Positions 35,626 to 43,722 of a DNA stretch of 43,722 bases are shown in pieces. Under the pieces are notes generated by a model that did no database searches, was not told the origin of the DNA, and saw nothing but the letters and a program-made list of their open reading frames with translations. The first letter of the stretch is position 1; each line of letters opens with the position of its first letter. The DNA is from Gammaproteobacteria bacterium (GTDB lineage: Bacteria; Pseudomonadota; Gammaproteobacteria; Enterobacterales; Alteromonadaceae): assembly GCA_013373245.1 (NCBI GenBank), contig JABXID010000079.1, forward strand, positions 1-43,722. Direction: 5' to 3'. Both the position numbers and the translations under genes were made by a program.

Positions 35626-36597
35626 TTAACCACCAATACTGGCAAAGTGCTGATTTATGCCAGTAATGTTCTGCTGTAATTCGTGGCTGAGTTTTTTATT
35701 CGACATTGATGCAATGACATCTAGTTTTGTTTGTTCGATATCTCGCTCTTTAAGGCTACTGCGCAAATCGATACCTTGCTCGGTGAACAAACACAAATGA
35801 AGCTGACCATGCGACGATACACGCAAACGATTACAGGTCTGACAAAAGTCATTGCTGTAGGGCATGATAAGTCCAATCTTGCCTGCATATTCGGCATGGT
35901 AAAATTCTTGTGCAGGCCCTGCTAGTTTATCGCGGATCACCTGACTCCAACCTTGGTCCAGTAATTGTTGTTTCAGTATTGAGCCTGATACATGGTTTTG
36001 CTGAAAATATAGCTGATTTGAGCCGGTCTCCATTAATTCTATGAAACGAACTGTTATGGCGTTGTCTCGCAGCCAAGCTAGATAATCGTCAAACATCGAC
36101 AAATTAAACTGTTTAAGCAACACAGCGTTTAACTTAATCTTATCAAAACCCAAGGCTTGCGCTTTAGTGATACCAGCTAAAATATTTTCGAGTTTGCTGC
36201 TGCCGGTAATGGTTTCAAACATTCTAGGGTCTAAACTGTCGGCGCTGACATTCAAATTGGTTAATCCAGCGTTTAACCATTGTTCAATTTTTTTTTCTAA
36301 ATTAAACCCGTTCGTCGTCAACGCGACTTGCTCAATACCCGGAGTATTTGCACACAGTGCGATGATATCGGTGAGATCTTTACGAAGGGCTGGCTCGCCG
36401 CCAGTGATGCGAACTTTTTTGGTGCCGAGTTGCGCAAAAGCGCTGACCAAGGTCTGAATTTCAGACAGTGACATATAATCCCGCTCTCCCAAACAGTCAT
36501 AGCCGTCGGGCAGGCAGTAGTTGCAACGGAAATTGCACGCGTCAGTAATGGACAGGCGCAAGTATTCAAACTTGCGACCGAAGTTATCTTGTAACAT
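35626..36597 (-). CDS. moaA: GTP 3',8-cyclase
   Basis: MoaA is a radical-SAM enzyme that starts molybdenum cofactor synthesis from GTP. The N-terminal cluster motif is DACNFRCNYCLP (CxxxCxxC). The SAM-binding ITGGEPALRKDL follows, then the second cluster with QTCNRLRVSSHGQLHLCLF. The usual C-terminal GG is present (ASIGG), which activates the enzyme with MoaC in relatives. The track starts at 36660; the ATG at 36597 (MLQDNFGRKFEYLRLS) is right by homology and has GGAAAGGTG just upstream. From there it has 323 residues, a typical length. It heads the moaA-mobA-moaBCDE operon and has a structured leader. Confidence 0.96.
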   Translation of the reverse strand: MLQDNFGRKFEYLRLSITDACNFRCNYCLPDGYDCLGERDYMSLSEIQTLVSAFAQLGTKKVRITGGEPALRKDLTDIIALCANTPGIEQVALTTNGFNLEKKIEQWLNAGLTNLNVSADSLDPRMFETITGSSKLENILAGITKAQALGFDKIKLNAVLLKQFNLSMFDDYLAWLRDNAITVRFIELMETGSNQLYFQQNHVSGSILKQQLLDQGWSQVIRDKLAGPAQEFYHAEYAGKIGLIMPYSNDFCQTCNRLRVSSHGQLHLCLFTEQGIDLRSSLKERDIEQTKLDVIASMSNKKLSHELQQNITGINQHFASIGG

Positions 36598-36682
36598 AAC
36601 ACCTTTCCAAATGCGGGAGGCCGACGACATTTCTCTCGTGACCCTGGCAATCTGCAACATTCATAACTACTCAACAAGACTA
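36598..36682 (-). ncRNA. Structured moaA leader, candidate molybdenum-cofactor (Moco) riboswitch
   Basis: On the minus strand the moaA leader reads GGGTCACGAGAGAAATGTCG, then TCGGCCTCCCGCATTTGGAAAGGTG directly before the ATG, so the structure would include the ribosome binding site. The block CCTCCCGCA...GGAAAGG resembles my recollection of the 3' part of the Moco RNA motif found upstream of moaA in other gammaproteobacteria. From the nearest promoter candidate the leader is only about 80 nt, short for that class, so it may be partial or the transcript may start further upstream. Confidence 0.45.
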
Positions 36683-36712
36683 GGTATAGAGTATTGCGAT
36701 TGCGGCGAACAA
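36683..36712 (-). promoter_or_regulatory. moaA promoter candidate
   Basis: On the minus strand: TTGTTC (-35), an 18-bp spacer, TATACC (-10). Transcription would start near 36676 and yield a leader of about 80 nt. The rest of the gap to 36852 shows nothing further that I can support. Confidence 0.45.
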
Positions 36713-36851
36713 ACCATGCTGTTAATGTTTAAGTTAACAATTTAGGCGTGCAAGCTCGGAGTTAATCATTGTGTTCTTGAGTATCCGAAATACAATCTAT
36801 GGATGCAACTAAAGAATTGGAATAGTTAATACCAATTCACACAAACCAAGA

Positions 36852-39392
36852 TTATCGTGAATTTTCTGTAGAGTTAGGTTTGTATTGTAGCCAACGCATG
36901 TAGTCCAAAAACGCCATTGGCTCTGCGAAATAATACCCCTGTGCGAATCTACAATTTATTGCCTGTAAGATTTCTCGGGATGCTTCAGATTCAACACCTT
37001 CGGCAACAACTTCAATTCCCAACTTAGAGGCTAAATCAATAATAGACTCTGCAACAGTTCGATTTAACAGCCCGTGTTCCAAATCAAAAAACGTTTTATC
37101 TAACTTTACTTGTGCTGGAGCCAAAAGCGTCAACTGATTCAGGTTAGAATAACCAGAGCCGAAATCATCGATGGCAATTTTAAACCCTTGTTGAATAAAC
37201 TCCGCCGTCACACCTTTTACCAAAGATTGCTGATCAACCGTCGCGTCTTCTTTAATTTCAAAAATAACCGTTTCAGGTGGCACATTGTGCTCAACCGTCG
37301 CGGTTAACACATTTGCCAATAAACTATTGTCTAACAGATCTTTCACTGACAAGTTAATCGATATTGAATGCTCAAAACCAAGTTTTAACAATTTACTGTG
37401 CTGCTCAAACCCTCGACCGATAACCCATTCGGTCAACTGATTCATCACTCCGGTCTGTTCCGCGACCGCAATGATTTTTGCAGCGTCAACAAGACCACGT
37501 TCATTATGATTCCACCTCAGCAACAGCTCGCTGCCAATAACTTTGCCACTTTGCATTTCAACTTGTGGCTGATGAAAAAGTTGCAAGTCATCGTTAAGAA
37601 TTGCTTTTTGTAACTCGCCGGCTAACTCGAAATTTTCTAAACTGGAGTTTTCATTTGATTCTTCAAAGCGCAGCGCTGGTAACTTATCTCGTTTTGCCAA
37701 ATAGAGGGCTTGATTAGCGTAAAACAATAGATGCTGACTTTGTTGGCTGTCGAAACTCTCTGGCGGATAACTTACCAATCCCACGGTAGATGACGGCGAT
37801 ATTGCCGCGCCATTTATATACACCAATGTAGAGACCGCTTCTTGCATTACATTGACATTATATTCCAGAGTTTGTTCGGTTAAATCACCGAGAAAAACAA
37901 CGGCAAAACGAGCGTCATTAATACGGATCACGTGATGTTCTTCACTGTGTAAATTAATACCAAACTTGTATACCGAAGACAAACCTTCGCTATACTCTTC
38001 GATATTACGAAATAACTCTCGATATAATTGATTGGCTTTTTCTACGCCCAGCCCAGCAAAGAAGGCGTCAGCTTGATCTATTTCAAACACCCCTAAAGTA
38101 AAATGCTTTTTATTGGCTGTGAGCTTTTCTAAAACGATATTTAATGCAACCTTATTTGGTAGCCCAGTGATTACATCGTGATGGGTTTTGTAATCTTTAT
38201 CTAATTCATTAACCCTGAACCTATCCATTAAAGCTATCGCCATAATGCAAATCTCAGATAAAATCCCAAACATAGCCGCATTACGGGTTAAAAAGTTATA
38301 TGCAATGCCACCATTAAACGCAGCGATGCCAACACCTACGCCGACAAACAAGGGTATCCAAGATGCCAAATAATATTTAACCCAAATAAGCTTCTCGCCA
38401 ATAACTTTCGACATCAAAATAATGGCATATACATAAACTGACGCGACGCTCGCAAAATAAACCGGAGTTAGTGTACCTTCAGTTAAAAATAGCGCTGAAG
38501 CTGCAAATAAAAAGTTTAACCGCGACAGGAACACGCCAAGTTGTACAAACCAAGGTTTTACCTTTTGGAAACGTAAAAACGCGATGGCAAAACGAATAGC
38601 AAAAGCCAACCCACAGAAATGTGAAATCAACAAATGGTCATTCATCCAACTCGCTAATTCAAATGGTAAAATAAAATAAGTGAAACCATTGATCATCGAC
38701 ATGGTTAAACCGGCAAACGCAATGTAACCAATGTAATTTATGTAAGAAAGGTCACCGATGCCTCTAAACATAAAGAAGTTGTATATCACCATGATCAAAA
38801 CAACGCCGACAAAACAGCCCAACAACATCAACTGCGCACTACTTCGTAACTCAGAAGAAGATACCGACTCGATGATAATGGGACTGGCACTTGCACCATT
38901 AGTCTTAACGTGTACGTACATCACTTGTTGCTTTTCAAACCCATTGAATAAACTAAATTGTGGCACGACATAGTCAACCGCCGTTGCTGATCTTTGTGTG
39001 TCACCAACAGTTTTCTGAGATAACAGAGTGGTGTTTTTTTTATTATCGATATGTCGTTCAAGTAAATGAAATTTAATCGAGTCGAGAGTTGGATTATCGA
39101 CCGTAATGGTGATGGGCTCAGTCACAGCGCCAGAATTGTCCTTTAAAACAATTTGATACCAAACAGAAAAGTCGAGAGATAAAGGTTTGTGTAATTGACG
39201 AGTAGAATCAGCAAACATTTCTTTTGGCAATTTACTGACTTGCTCTAAAGTGAGCGGATTGGTGGAGTCATCTAAATAAAGAATATCAAACTGATCGTTA
39301 TAACCGGCTGAATATGCAGGAGCAGACGCACCTAACATCAAACCGACGCAAAGCAAAATCAATCCTAAACTTTTACTTATACAGAAATGCAA
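36852..39392 (-). CDS. 7TM-DISM sensor with degenerate GGDEF and EAL domain (c-di-GMP phosphodiesterase)
   Basis: An inner-membrane protein of 846 residues. Signal peptide (ASAPAYSA), then a periplasmic 7TM-DISM extracellular domain to about residue 175 (SVWYQIVLKDNSG, VYVHVKTNG-like), seven membrane helices (about 185-390), a GGDEF-like domain (about 400-560) and EAL (about 590-830). The GGDEF active site is replaced (NDARFAVVF where GGDEF is expected), so it cannot make c-di-GMP. The EAL domain keeps the key residues: SELLLRW (ELL for EAL), SINLSVKDLL, FEIKEDA, IDDFGSGYSNL, KLDKTF, VVAEGVES and AQGYYFAEP, so it is probably an active phosphodiesterase. The track start (GTG at 39413) is less likely than the TTG at 39392, which has AAAGGGAG six bases upstream. 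The stimulus is unknown. Confidence 0.88.
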   Translation of the reverse strand: MHFCISKSLGLILLCVGLMLGASAPAYSAGYNDQFDILYLDDSTNPLTLEQVSKLPKEMFADSTRQLHKPLSLDFSVWYQIVLKDNSGAVTEPITITVDNPTLDSIKFHLLERHIDNKKNTTLLSQKTVGDTQRSATAVDYVVPQFSLFNGFEKQQVMYVHVKTNGASASPIIIESVSSSELRSSAQLMLLGCFVGVVLIMVIYNFFMFRGIGDLSYINYIGYIAFAGLTMSMINGFTYFILPFELASWMNDHLLISHFCGLAFAIRFAIAFLRFQKVKPWFVQLGVFLSRLNFLFAASALFLTEGTLTPVYFASVASVYVYAIILMSKVIGEKLIWVKYYLASWIPLFVGVGVGIAAFNGGIAYNFLTRNAAMFGILSEICIMAIALMDRFRVNELDKDYKTHHDVITGLPNKVALNIVLEKLTANKKHFTLGVFEIDQADAFFAGLGVEKANQLYRELFRNIEEYSEGLSSVYKFGINLHSEEHHVIRINDARFAVVFLGDLTEQTLEYNVNVMQEAVSTLVYINGAAISPSSTVGLVSYPPESFDSQQSQHLLFYANQALYLAKRDKLPALRFEESNENSSLENFELAGELQKAILNDDLQLFHQPQVEMQSGKVIGSELLLRWNHNERGLVDAAKIIAVAEQTGVMNQLTEWVIGRGFEQHSKLLKLGFEHSISINLSVKDLLDNSLLANVLTATVEHNVPPETVIFEIKEDATVDQQSLVKGVTAEFIQQGFKIAIDDFGSGYSNLNQLTLLAPAQVKLDKTFFDLEHGLLNRTVAESIIDLASKLGIEVVAEGVESEASREILQAINCRFAQGYYFAEPMAFLDYMRWLQYKPNSTENSR

Positions 39393-39492
39393 GCGTAGCT
39401 CCCTTTGCAGCACGTCGGATTTGAGTAACTTATCTCTCTATTAAATACTGATTAAACGCATTTGCCAAGGCTGATGCTAATAATCGACTAGA

Positions 39493-40083
39493 TTAATTGT
39501 GTTTATCCTGATCGATTCGACTGGCAATGGCACCGTCTTGGTTTTTGTATTTGGCATCAACTCTTGATGTGTAGGGTTTTGCCGCAGGTGCCGTCATAGT
39601 TTCAAAACTCAAGGCACCTATCTTCATTTGCGGTTTGAGTGCCAGTGGCAATTTACCTGAGTTGTAAAATTCAAGCACGATATTGCCGGACCAGCCAGGA
39701 TCAATTCGGTGCGCCGTAACGTGTACCATTAACCCCAAACGAGCAAGCGAAGAGCGGCCATCCAGCCAGCCAACTAAGTCACTTGGTAAGGTAATTGACT
39801 CATAAGTCATTGCCAGCGCTAATTCCCCCGGATGCAAGAAGAAAGCTTCGTCTTCACCAATGATAATTTCGTCACTCATAATAGACTCTAGCGCTTTTTC
39901 CGTTTGCGCTTTTGGGCCACTTAAATCTATGTATGGGGCAGCATGATCTTGAAATACACGGAACTTATTACCTAAGGTTAAATCCACGGTAATACCTGAT
40001 ACTTGATCGTTATCAGGTCTTGGCTCAATCACGATTTTGCCTTGGTTTAAGTAATTGATTATATCGATATCGCAAAGACGCAT
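39493..40083 (-). CDS. dcd: dCTP deaminase
   Basis: Dcd converts dCTP to dUTP, the main source of dUMP for thymidylate synthesis in enterobacteria and relatives. At 196 residues it is close to the E. coli enzyme (193). Conserved stretches are [65 protein letters not shown] split around the active site (the Glu in LEFYN is catalytic), and [17 protein letters not shown]. It follows apbC on the same strand with a 3-bp gap, as in many gammaproteobacteria, and is likely co-transcribed with it. Confidence 0.97.
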   Translation of the reverse strand: MRLCDIDIINYLNQGKIVIEPRPDNDQVSGITVDLTLGNKFRVFQDHAAPYIDLSGPKAQTEKALESIMSDEIIIGEDEAFFLHPGELALAMTYESITLPSDLVGWLDGRSSLARLGLMVHVTAHRIDPGWSGNIVLEFYNSGKLPLALKPQMKIGALSFETMTAPAAKPYTSRVDAKYKNQDGAIASRIDQDKHN

Positions 40084-40086
40084 GGT

Positions 40087-41127
40087 TTATCCTAACGCAA
40101 TTATATTTTCAGTTTGTTTTGACAGCTGCATCATAAGTGAAAATGCCAACGGTTGATACTCATTATTTTCAGTTAAACCGTATAGTTGCCCTGAATCGCC
40201 AGCTTCTCGAATAGTTTGTTTTAGTGGTAACTGCGCCAGCAATGGAACATTGTGACGTTTCGCACATTCAACCCCACCAGAATCACCAAATAATGCATGG
40301 GATGTTCCGCAGCTTTCACACACAAACAAACTCATATTTTCCACCAAACCAACAATTGGCGTTGCCACTTTGTTAAACATATTGATGCCTTTGTCGGCAT
40401 CCGCTAAAGCTACTGTTTGCGGTGTGGTAACGATGAGCGCACCGTCACATTTCACAGTATCAGACATGGTCAACTGAATATCACCTGTACCTGGTGGCAT
40501 ATCCACTAACAGGACATCCAATTCAGGCCAATTTGTCTCGTTAATGACTTGCATTAACGCTTTTGACGCCATAGGCCCGCGCCAAACAACAGCTTGCTCA
40601 TCCGGTACTAAAAAACCAATGGAATTCAAAAAAACACCGTGTTGATTAAACGGTTCCATGCGTTTGCCATCTTTTGACTCAACTTGTTGACCTTGTAAAC
40701 CAAACATTAACGGAACTGATGGGCCGTAAATATCGGCATCTAACACGCCAACCTTGTGACCAGTTTTTGCAAGCGCTGCAGCCAAATTAGCAGTTACTGT
40801 CGATTTACCCACCCCACCTTTGCCCGAGGCTATTGCGACAACCAATTTAATATTCGCTATCGCTTGTTTATGTTTCTGTGGTGGCTGATGAGATAAAGTA
40901 ACTGGCTGATCAAACGCTCGAGTCGCTAGTGCAGCTTTAATTTCATCTTCGACAAATTCAGGGTTAAATGGCACTTTAACGTGAAATGAATTGCTGGATT
41001 GTTCTATTGAAAGTTGACCCGTTATGCCGTTCGGAAAATTAGGTGTTTGTAGGTCCGACAACAAGTCACGCAACAATTGTTTGTCATCCGTGTTGCTCTT
41101 ACTTGAAAATATGTTAGAAAATTTCAT
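40087..41127 (-). CDS. apbC: Iron-sulfur cluster carrier protein, Mrp/ApbC ATPase
   Basis: A cytoplasmic P-loop ATPase that binds and delivers Fe-S clusters. The N-terminal region (about residues 1-90) is a MIP18/DUF59-like domain. The ATPase follows with deviant Walker A VVAIASGKGGVGKSTVTANL, DADIYGPSVP, LLVDMPPGTGDIQLTM, and the cluster-binding CxxC in VCESCGTSH. The track start at 41184 is replaced by the ATG at 41127 (MKFSNIFSSKSN), giving 346 residues, the usual size (E. coli 369). No strong RBS is visible. The gene is divergent from metG, the classical mrp-metG arrangement. Confidence 0.95.
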   Translation of the reverse strand: MKFSNIFSSKSNTDDKQLLRDLLSDLQTPNFPNGITGQLSIEQSSNSFHVKVPFNPEFVEDEIKAALATRAFDQPVTLSHQPPQKHKQAIANIKLVVAIASGKGGVGKSTVTANLAAALAKTGHKVGVLDADIYGPSVPLMFGLQGQQVESKDGKRMEPFNQHGVFLNSIGFLVPDEQAVVWRGPMASKALMQVINETNWPELDVLLVDMPPGTGDIQLTMSDTVKCDGALIVTTPQTVALADADKGINMFNKVATPIVGLVENMSLFVCESCGTSHALFGDSGGVECAKRHNVPLLAQLPLKQTIREAGDSGQLYGLTENNEYQPLAFSLMMQLSKQTENIIALG

Positions 41128-41195
41128 ATTCGTCTTATTCTTTGGTGCTTGGAGGGTGCAAATAATACGTAAATTATGTAACATCGCCCCCCTAA

Positions 41196-41208
41196 ACTCT
41201 ACTAGAGT
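41196..41208. promoter_or_regulatory. 13-bp palindrome in the apbC/metG promoter region
   Basis: ACTCTACTAGAGT is a perfect dyad about one base, in the 114-bp divergent gap. It could be an operator or chance; I know of no regulator with this site. Confidence 0.25.
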
Positions 41209-41241
41209 CTGTTAATTTAGTTCAAAGGCTTTTTCAAATTT

Positions 41242-43272
41242 ATGTCTACCGCAAATTCAAAACGTAAAATTTTAGTCACCAGTGCTTTACCGTACGCCAA
41301 TGGCTCGTTGCACTTGGGTCACTTAATGGAATATATCCAAACTGATATTTGGTACCGTTTCCAAAAAGCACAAGGTAATGAGTGTTACTACGTTTGTGCG
41401 GATGACGCCCACGGCACGCCGATAATGTTGAAAGCACAAGAGCAAGGCATTAAACCAGAAGAAATGGTTGCTAAAGTGCGTGAAGAACGCATTGTTGATT
41501 TCGCTGACTTTTTTATTGAATTCGATAACTACCATTCAACTCACAGTGACGAAAACCAAGAGTTAGCCTCGCTTATTTACAACAAATTAAATGATGCTGG
41601 GTTTATTGCGAAAAGGTCAATCAGCCAGTTATTCGACCCTGAAAAACAAATGTTTTTGCCAGACCGTTTCGTAAAAGGGACTTGTCCGAAATGTAAAGCG
41701 GACGATCAAAACGGCGATAACTGCGATAAATGTGGTGCGACTTATACGCCAACCGACTTATTAAATCCTAAGTCAGTTATTTCTGGTGCAACTCCGGTAT
41801 TGAGAGACTCAGAGCACTACTTCTTCGACTTGCCTAAGTTTGAACCAATGTTAAAAGAATGGTTGCACAGTGGCAGTATTCAAACAGAAATGGCTAATAA
41901 ACTGGCTGAATGGTTTGAGCAAGGTTTACAGCAATGGGATATCAGCCGCGACGCGCCTTATTTCGGCTTTGAAATTCCAAACGCACCTGGTAAATACTTT
42001 TACGTTTGGTTAGACGCACCGATTGGTTACATGGCGAGTTTTAAAAACCTGTGTGACAAACAAGGCATCAACTTTGACGAGTTTTGGTCGGCTGACTCAG
42101 ACGCTGAGCTTTACCACTTCATTGGTAAAGACATTATCTATTTCCACAGCCTGTTTTGGCCTGCCATGTTAGAAGGTGCAAATTTCCGTAAACCTACTAA
42201 TGTGTTTGCTCATGGATTTGTCACCGTAAATGGCGAGAAGATGTCAAAATCTCGAGGCACCTTCATCAAAGCAAGAACCTATTTAGATCATTTAAACCCT
42301 GAATATTTGCGTTATTACTTCGCGTCTAAATTGAACAGTGGCATTACCGACTTAGATTTGAACTTAGATGACTTTGGTCAAAAAGTGAATTCTGACTTAA
42401 TTGGTAAAGTGGTTAACATTGCCAGCCGTTGTGCGGGCTTCATCAAAAAACGTTTTGATAGTAAGTTGTCGAGCAATATTGACGCACCTGAGCTACTGGC
42501 TGATTTCCAAAATGCAAAAGCAAGCATTGCACAAAGCTTCGAGCAAAGAGAATTTGCTAAAGCGGTACGCGATATTATGGCCTTAGCGGATAAAGCCAAT
42601 AAATATATTGATGATAAGGCTCCTTGGGTTTCTGCCAAAGATGAAAACCTACAGCAACAAACTCACGACGTTTGTTCCATGGGGATTCACCTCTTCCGCA
42701 TTTTAATGACTTACTTAAAACCGGTGTTACCGGGTATGGCCAAAGAAGTCGAGGCGTTCTTAAATACGGAACTGACTTGGCATTCCATTGATGACACACT
42801 GGTTGATCATGACATCAATAAATTCAAAGCGTTAATGCAACGTGTTGATATGGAAAAAGTAGAAAAAATGGTGGAAGACTCGAAAGAAAGTCTAGCTGCC
42901 GCCGCACCAGCACCTACAGGGCCTCTTGCAGATGAGCCATTAGCTGATGAAATCGAATTTGGTGATTTTGCTAAAGTCGACTTGCGTATCGCTAAAATCA
43001 TCAAAGCCGAGCACGTTGAAGGCGCAGAAAAACTGTTAAAGTTCCAGCTTGATATTGGCGGCGAAACTCGTCAAATCTTCTCAGGTATCAAAGCTGCGTA
43101 TTCTCCTGAGGACTTAGAAGGCAAATTAACGGTTGTTGTTGCAAATCTAAAACCAAGAAAAATGCGTTTTGGTATGTCAGAAGGCATGATCTTAGCGGCA
43201 GGCCCTGGTGGCAAAGACCTATGGATATTAGAACCGCACGAAGGCGCACAGCCTGGAATGCGAGTTATGTAG
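41242..43272 (+). CDS. metG: Methionyl-tRNA synthetase
   Basis: MetG charges tRNA-Met with methionine. At 676 residues it has the full E. coli-type form. The class I HIGH motif is in [15 protein letters not shown], the zinc knuckle is [18 protein letters not shown], and the KMSKS loop is in [12 protein letters not shown]. The anticodon-binding helical domain includes [21 protein letters not shown]. An Ala/Pro-rich linker ([15 protein letters not shown]) leads to the C-terminal tRNA-binding dimerisation domain ([38 protein letters not shown]). It is divergent from apbC. The sequence is intact to its stop. Confidence 0.98.
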   Translation: MSTANSKRKILVTSALPYANGSLHLGHLMEYIQTDIWYRFQKAQGNECYYVCADDAHGTPIMLKAQEQGIKPEEMVAKVREERIVDFADFFIEFDNYHSTHSDENQELASLIYNKLNDAGFIAKRSISQLFDPEKQMFLPDRFVKGTCPKCKADDQNGDNCDKCGATYTPTDLLNPKSVISGATPVLRDSEHYFFDLPKFEPMLKEWLHSGSIQTEMANKLAEWFEQGLQQWDISRDAPYFGFEIPNAPGKYFYVWLDAPIGYMASFKNLCDKQGINFDEFWSADSDAELYHFIGKDIIYFHSLFWPAMLEGANFRKPTNVFAHGFVTVNGEKMSKSRGTFIKARTYLDHLNPEYLRYYFASKLNSGITDLDLNLDDFGQKVNSDLIGKVVNIASRCAGFIKKRFDSKLSSNIDAPELLADFQNAKASIAQSFEQREFAKAVRDIMALADKANKYIDDKAPWVSAKDENLQQQTHDVCSMGIHLFRILMTYLKPVLPGMAKEVEAFLNTELTWHSIDDTLVDHDINKFKALMQRVDMEKVEKMVEDSKESLAAAAPAPTGPLADEPLADEIEFGDFAKVDLRIAKIIKAEHVEGAEKLLKFQLDIGGETRQIFSGIKAAYSPEDLEGKLTVVVANLKPRKMRFGMSEGMILAAGPGGKDLWILEPHEGAQPGMRVM

Positions 43273-43293
43273 CTGGAAGCAAAGAAAGACGTC

Positions 43294-43318
43294 ATCCCGG
43301 CGCGTTTTTGGCCGGGAT
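43294..43318. repeat. G+C-rich hairpin downstream of metG
   Basis: ATCCCGGC (43294-43301) pairs perfectly with GCCGGGAT (43311-43318) around loop GCGTTTTTG, preceded by GTC. The GTCATCCCGG edge resembles the end of the larger dispersed repeat that follows, so it may be a shortened family member. It could act as a metG terminator, but no T-run follows. Confidence 0.6.
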
Positions 43319-43356
43319 CTCTAGCTGAGCTTCGAGTTTCGAAAAGAAAAAGGCTT

Positions 43357-43386
43357 GAAAGCTGGAAAGCTGGAAAGCTGGAAAGC
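43357..43386. repeat. 8-bp tandem repeat (GAAAGCTG)
   Basis: Three full units of GAAAGCTG and a partial fourth, in tandem. This looks like a simple-sequence slippage tract in non-coding DNA. Confidence 0.9.
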
Positions 43387-43402
43387 AAACCAATGAAAAC
43401 GC

Positions 43403-43529
43403 GTCATCCCGACCGAGTGGTTCATTTTTGCAGGGATAGAGCGTCTAACTTATAAACTGACATATTCGAGTGGAGGGATCTTTTTTAAGAGCAAGATTCC
43501 TCGACTCGCTTAGGCTCCCTCGGAATGAC
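43403..43529. repeat. Dispersed intergenic repeat, GTCATTCC type (long copy)
   Basis: Read on the minus strand it begins GTCATTCCGAGGGAGCCTAA and ends ACTCGGTCGGGATGAC. It matches 9838-9910 at both ends and at AAGATCCCTCCACTC, but carries about 50 extra bases in the second half. It is in inverted orientation relative to the first copy. Confidence 0.75.
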
Positions 43530-43581
43530 AAAAGTGTATGTTCTCGCTCTTACTTAAAACTTAAAACTTATAGCTTATCGA

Positions 43582-43722
43582 TTACGACTCTTGTTTCTCT
43601 TTGACAAAGTAAACAGACAATGCACCTAGGATCATACTTACACCGGCCAACATAATAATACTAATGGCGTTATTACCAAACACATTTCCTAATATCCAAC
43701 CACTGACAATACCTGAAATGAT
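43582..43722 (-). CDS. C-terminal end of a membrane transporter, probably MFS (runs off right edge)
   Basis: The minus strand is open from the window edge to a TAA at 43582-43584, giving 46 residues. It reads as a hydrophobic helix pair with a short loop (IISGIVSGWILGN, then AISIIMLAGVSMILGALSVYF) and a charged tail VKEKQES. The pattern fits the last two helices and C-terminus of a major facilitator superfamily transporter. The substrate and subfamily cannot be told from this fragment. It converges with metG. The ORF track omits it because the start codon is outside the window. Confidence 0.6.
   Translation of the reverse strand: MISGIVSGWILGNVFGNNAISIIMLAGVSMILGALSVYFVKEKQES

Larger units (their letters stand above)
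43273..43581. other. Repeat-rich intergenic region after metG
   Basis: About 310 bp without a supportable gene. It contains a hairpin (43294-43318), an 8-bp tandem repeat (43357-43386) and a long dispersed repeat (43403-43529). The genes on either side converge, and no clear T-tailed terminator was seen. Confidence 0.6.

Noticed and set aside
32007-36660. Mobile or horizontally acquired molybdenum island
   Set aside because: No integrase, tRNA, direct repeats or clear composition shift at the edges; codon use looks like the neighbours.
43357-43386. Possible CRISPR-like array
   Set aside because: The unit is 8 bp with no spacers; it is a simple tandem repeat.

Overview
The window looks like a chromosomal segment of a marine gammaproteobacterium, probably of the order Alteromonadales and perhaps Colwelliaceae (Colwellia/Thalassotalea-like). 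The grounds are AT-rich DNA, proteins that read like that group, the polar-flagellum H-ring genes flgP and flgT, and gammaproteobacterial neighbourhoods (purL-mltF-tadA, guaBA next to xseA, apbC next to metG). The genus is an inference; no rRNA or other marker is present. I saw no tRNA or rRNA gene, prophage, transposase or CRISPR array.

Layout. 1-4.4 kb: 5' part of purL (minus), mltF, a small basic protein, tadA, and a PspB-like small membrane protein. 4.5-7.8 kb: a TonB-dependent receptor and a periplasmic SBP-like protein, closed by a good terminator. 7.8-8.2 kb: two diverged 106-bp repeats. 8.2-13 kb: guaB-guaA (minus) and divergent xseA. 13-16.5 kb: cytochrome b561, a YegD-like Hsp70 and an old-yellow-enzyme-family reductase (all minus). 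16.7-28.4 kb: a signalling island on the plus strand (except flgP). It holds an orphan SBP, a chemoreceptor with no ligand domain next to a NIT-like sensor protein, a hybrid histidine kinase, flgP/flgT, a stand-alone HPt protein, and a three-gene operon. That operon encodes a histidine kinase with an ethylene-receptor-type N-terminus, a single-domain response regulator and a REC-GGDEF diguanylate cyclase. 28.5-29.3 kb: an SDR/YeeZ-like protein. 29.3-36.6 kb: a molybdenum island on the minus strand, transcribed moaA-mobA-moaB-moaC-moaD-moaE and then a type-1 periplasmic binding protein-modA-modB-modC. 36.9-39.4 kb: a 7TM-DISM/degenerate GGDEF/EAL protein. 39.5-43.3 kb: dcd, apbC (mrp) and divergent metG. 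The last 450 bp carry dispersed intergenic repeats and the 3' end of an MFS-like gene.

How the genes work together. The molybdenum island joins cofactor synthesis (MoaA/C to cPMP, MoaD/E to molybdopterin, MobA to the guanylylated cofactor) to molybdate uptake (ModABC). The signalling island feeds three outputs: chemotaxis (MCP), phosphorelay (hybrid kinase plus HPt) and cyclic-di-GMP (REC-GGDEF, opposed by the EAL protein at 37-39 kb). Next to them are flagellar H-ring genes, one with a good sigma-54 promoter.

The most notable system is the 24.45-28.42 kb operon. The membrane domain of its kinase keeps every residue known to matter for copper and ethylene binding in plant ETR1 (Asp, Tyr, Ile-Pro, Cys-x3-His, Lys), and the genes after it are coupled by overlapping start and stop codons. 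It reads as a possible ethylene (or other small-ligand) to c-di-GMP pathway. All annotation was done by reading the sequence; no database search was run.
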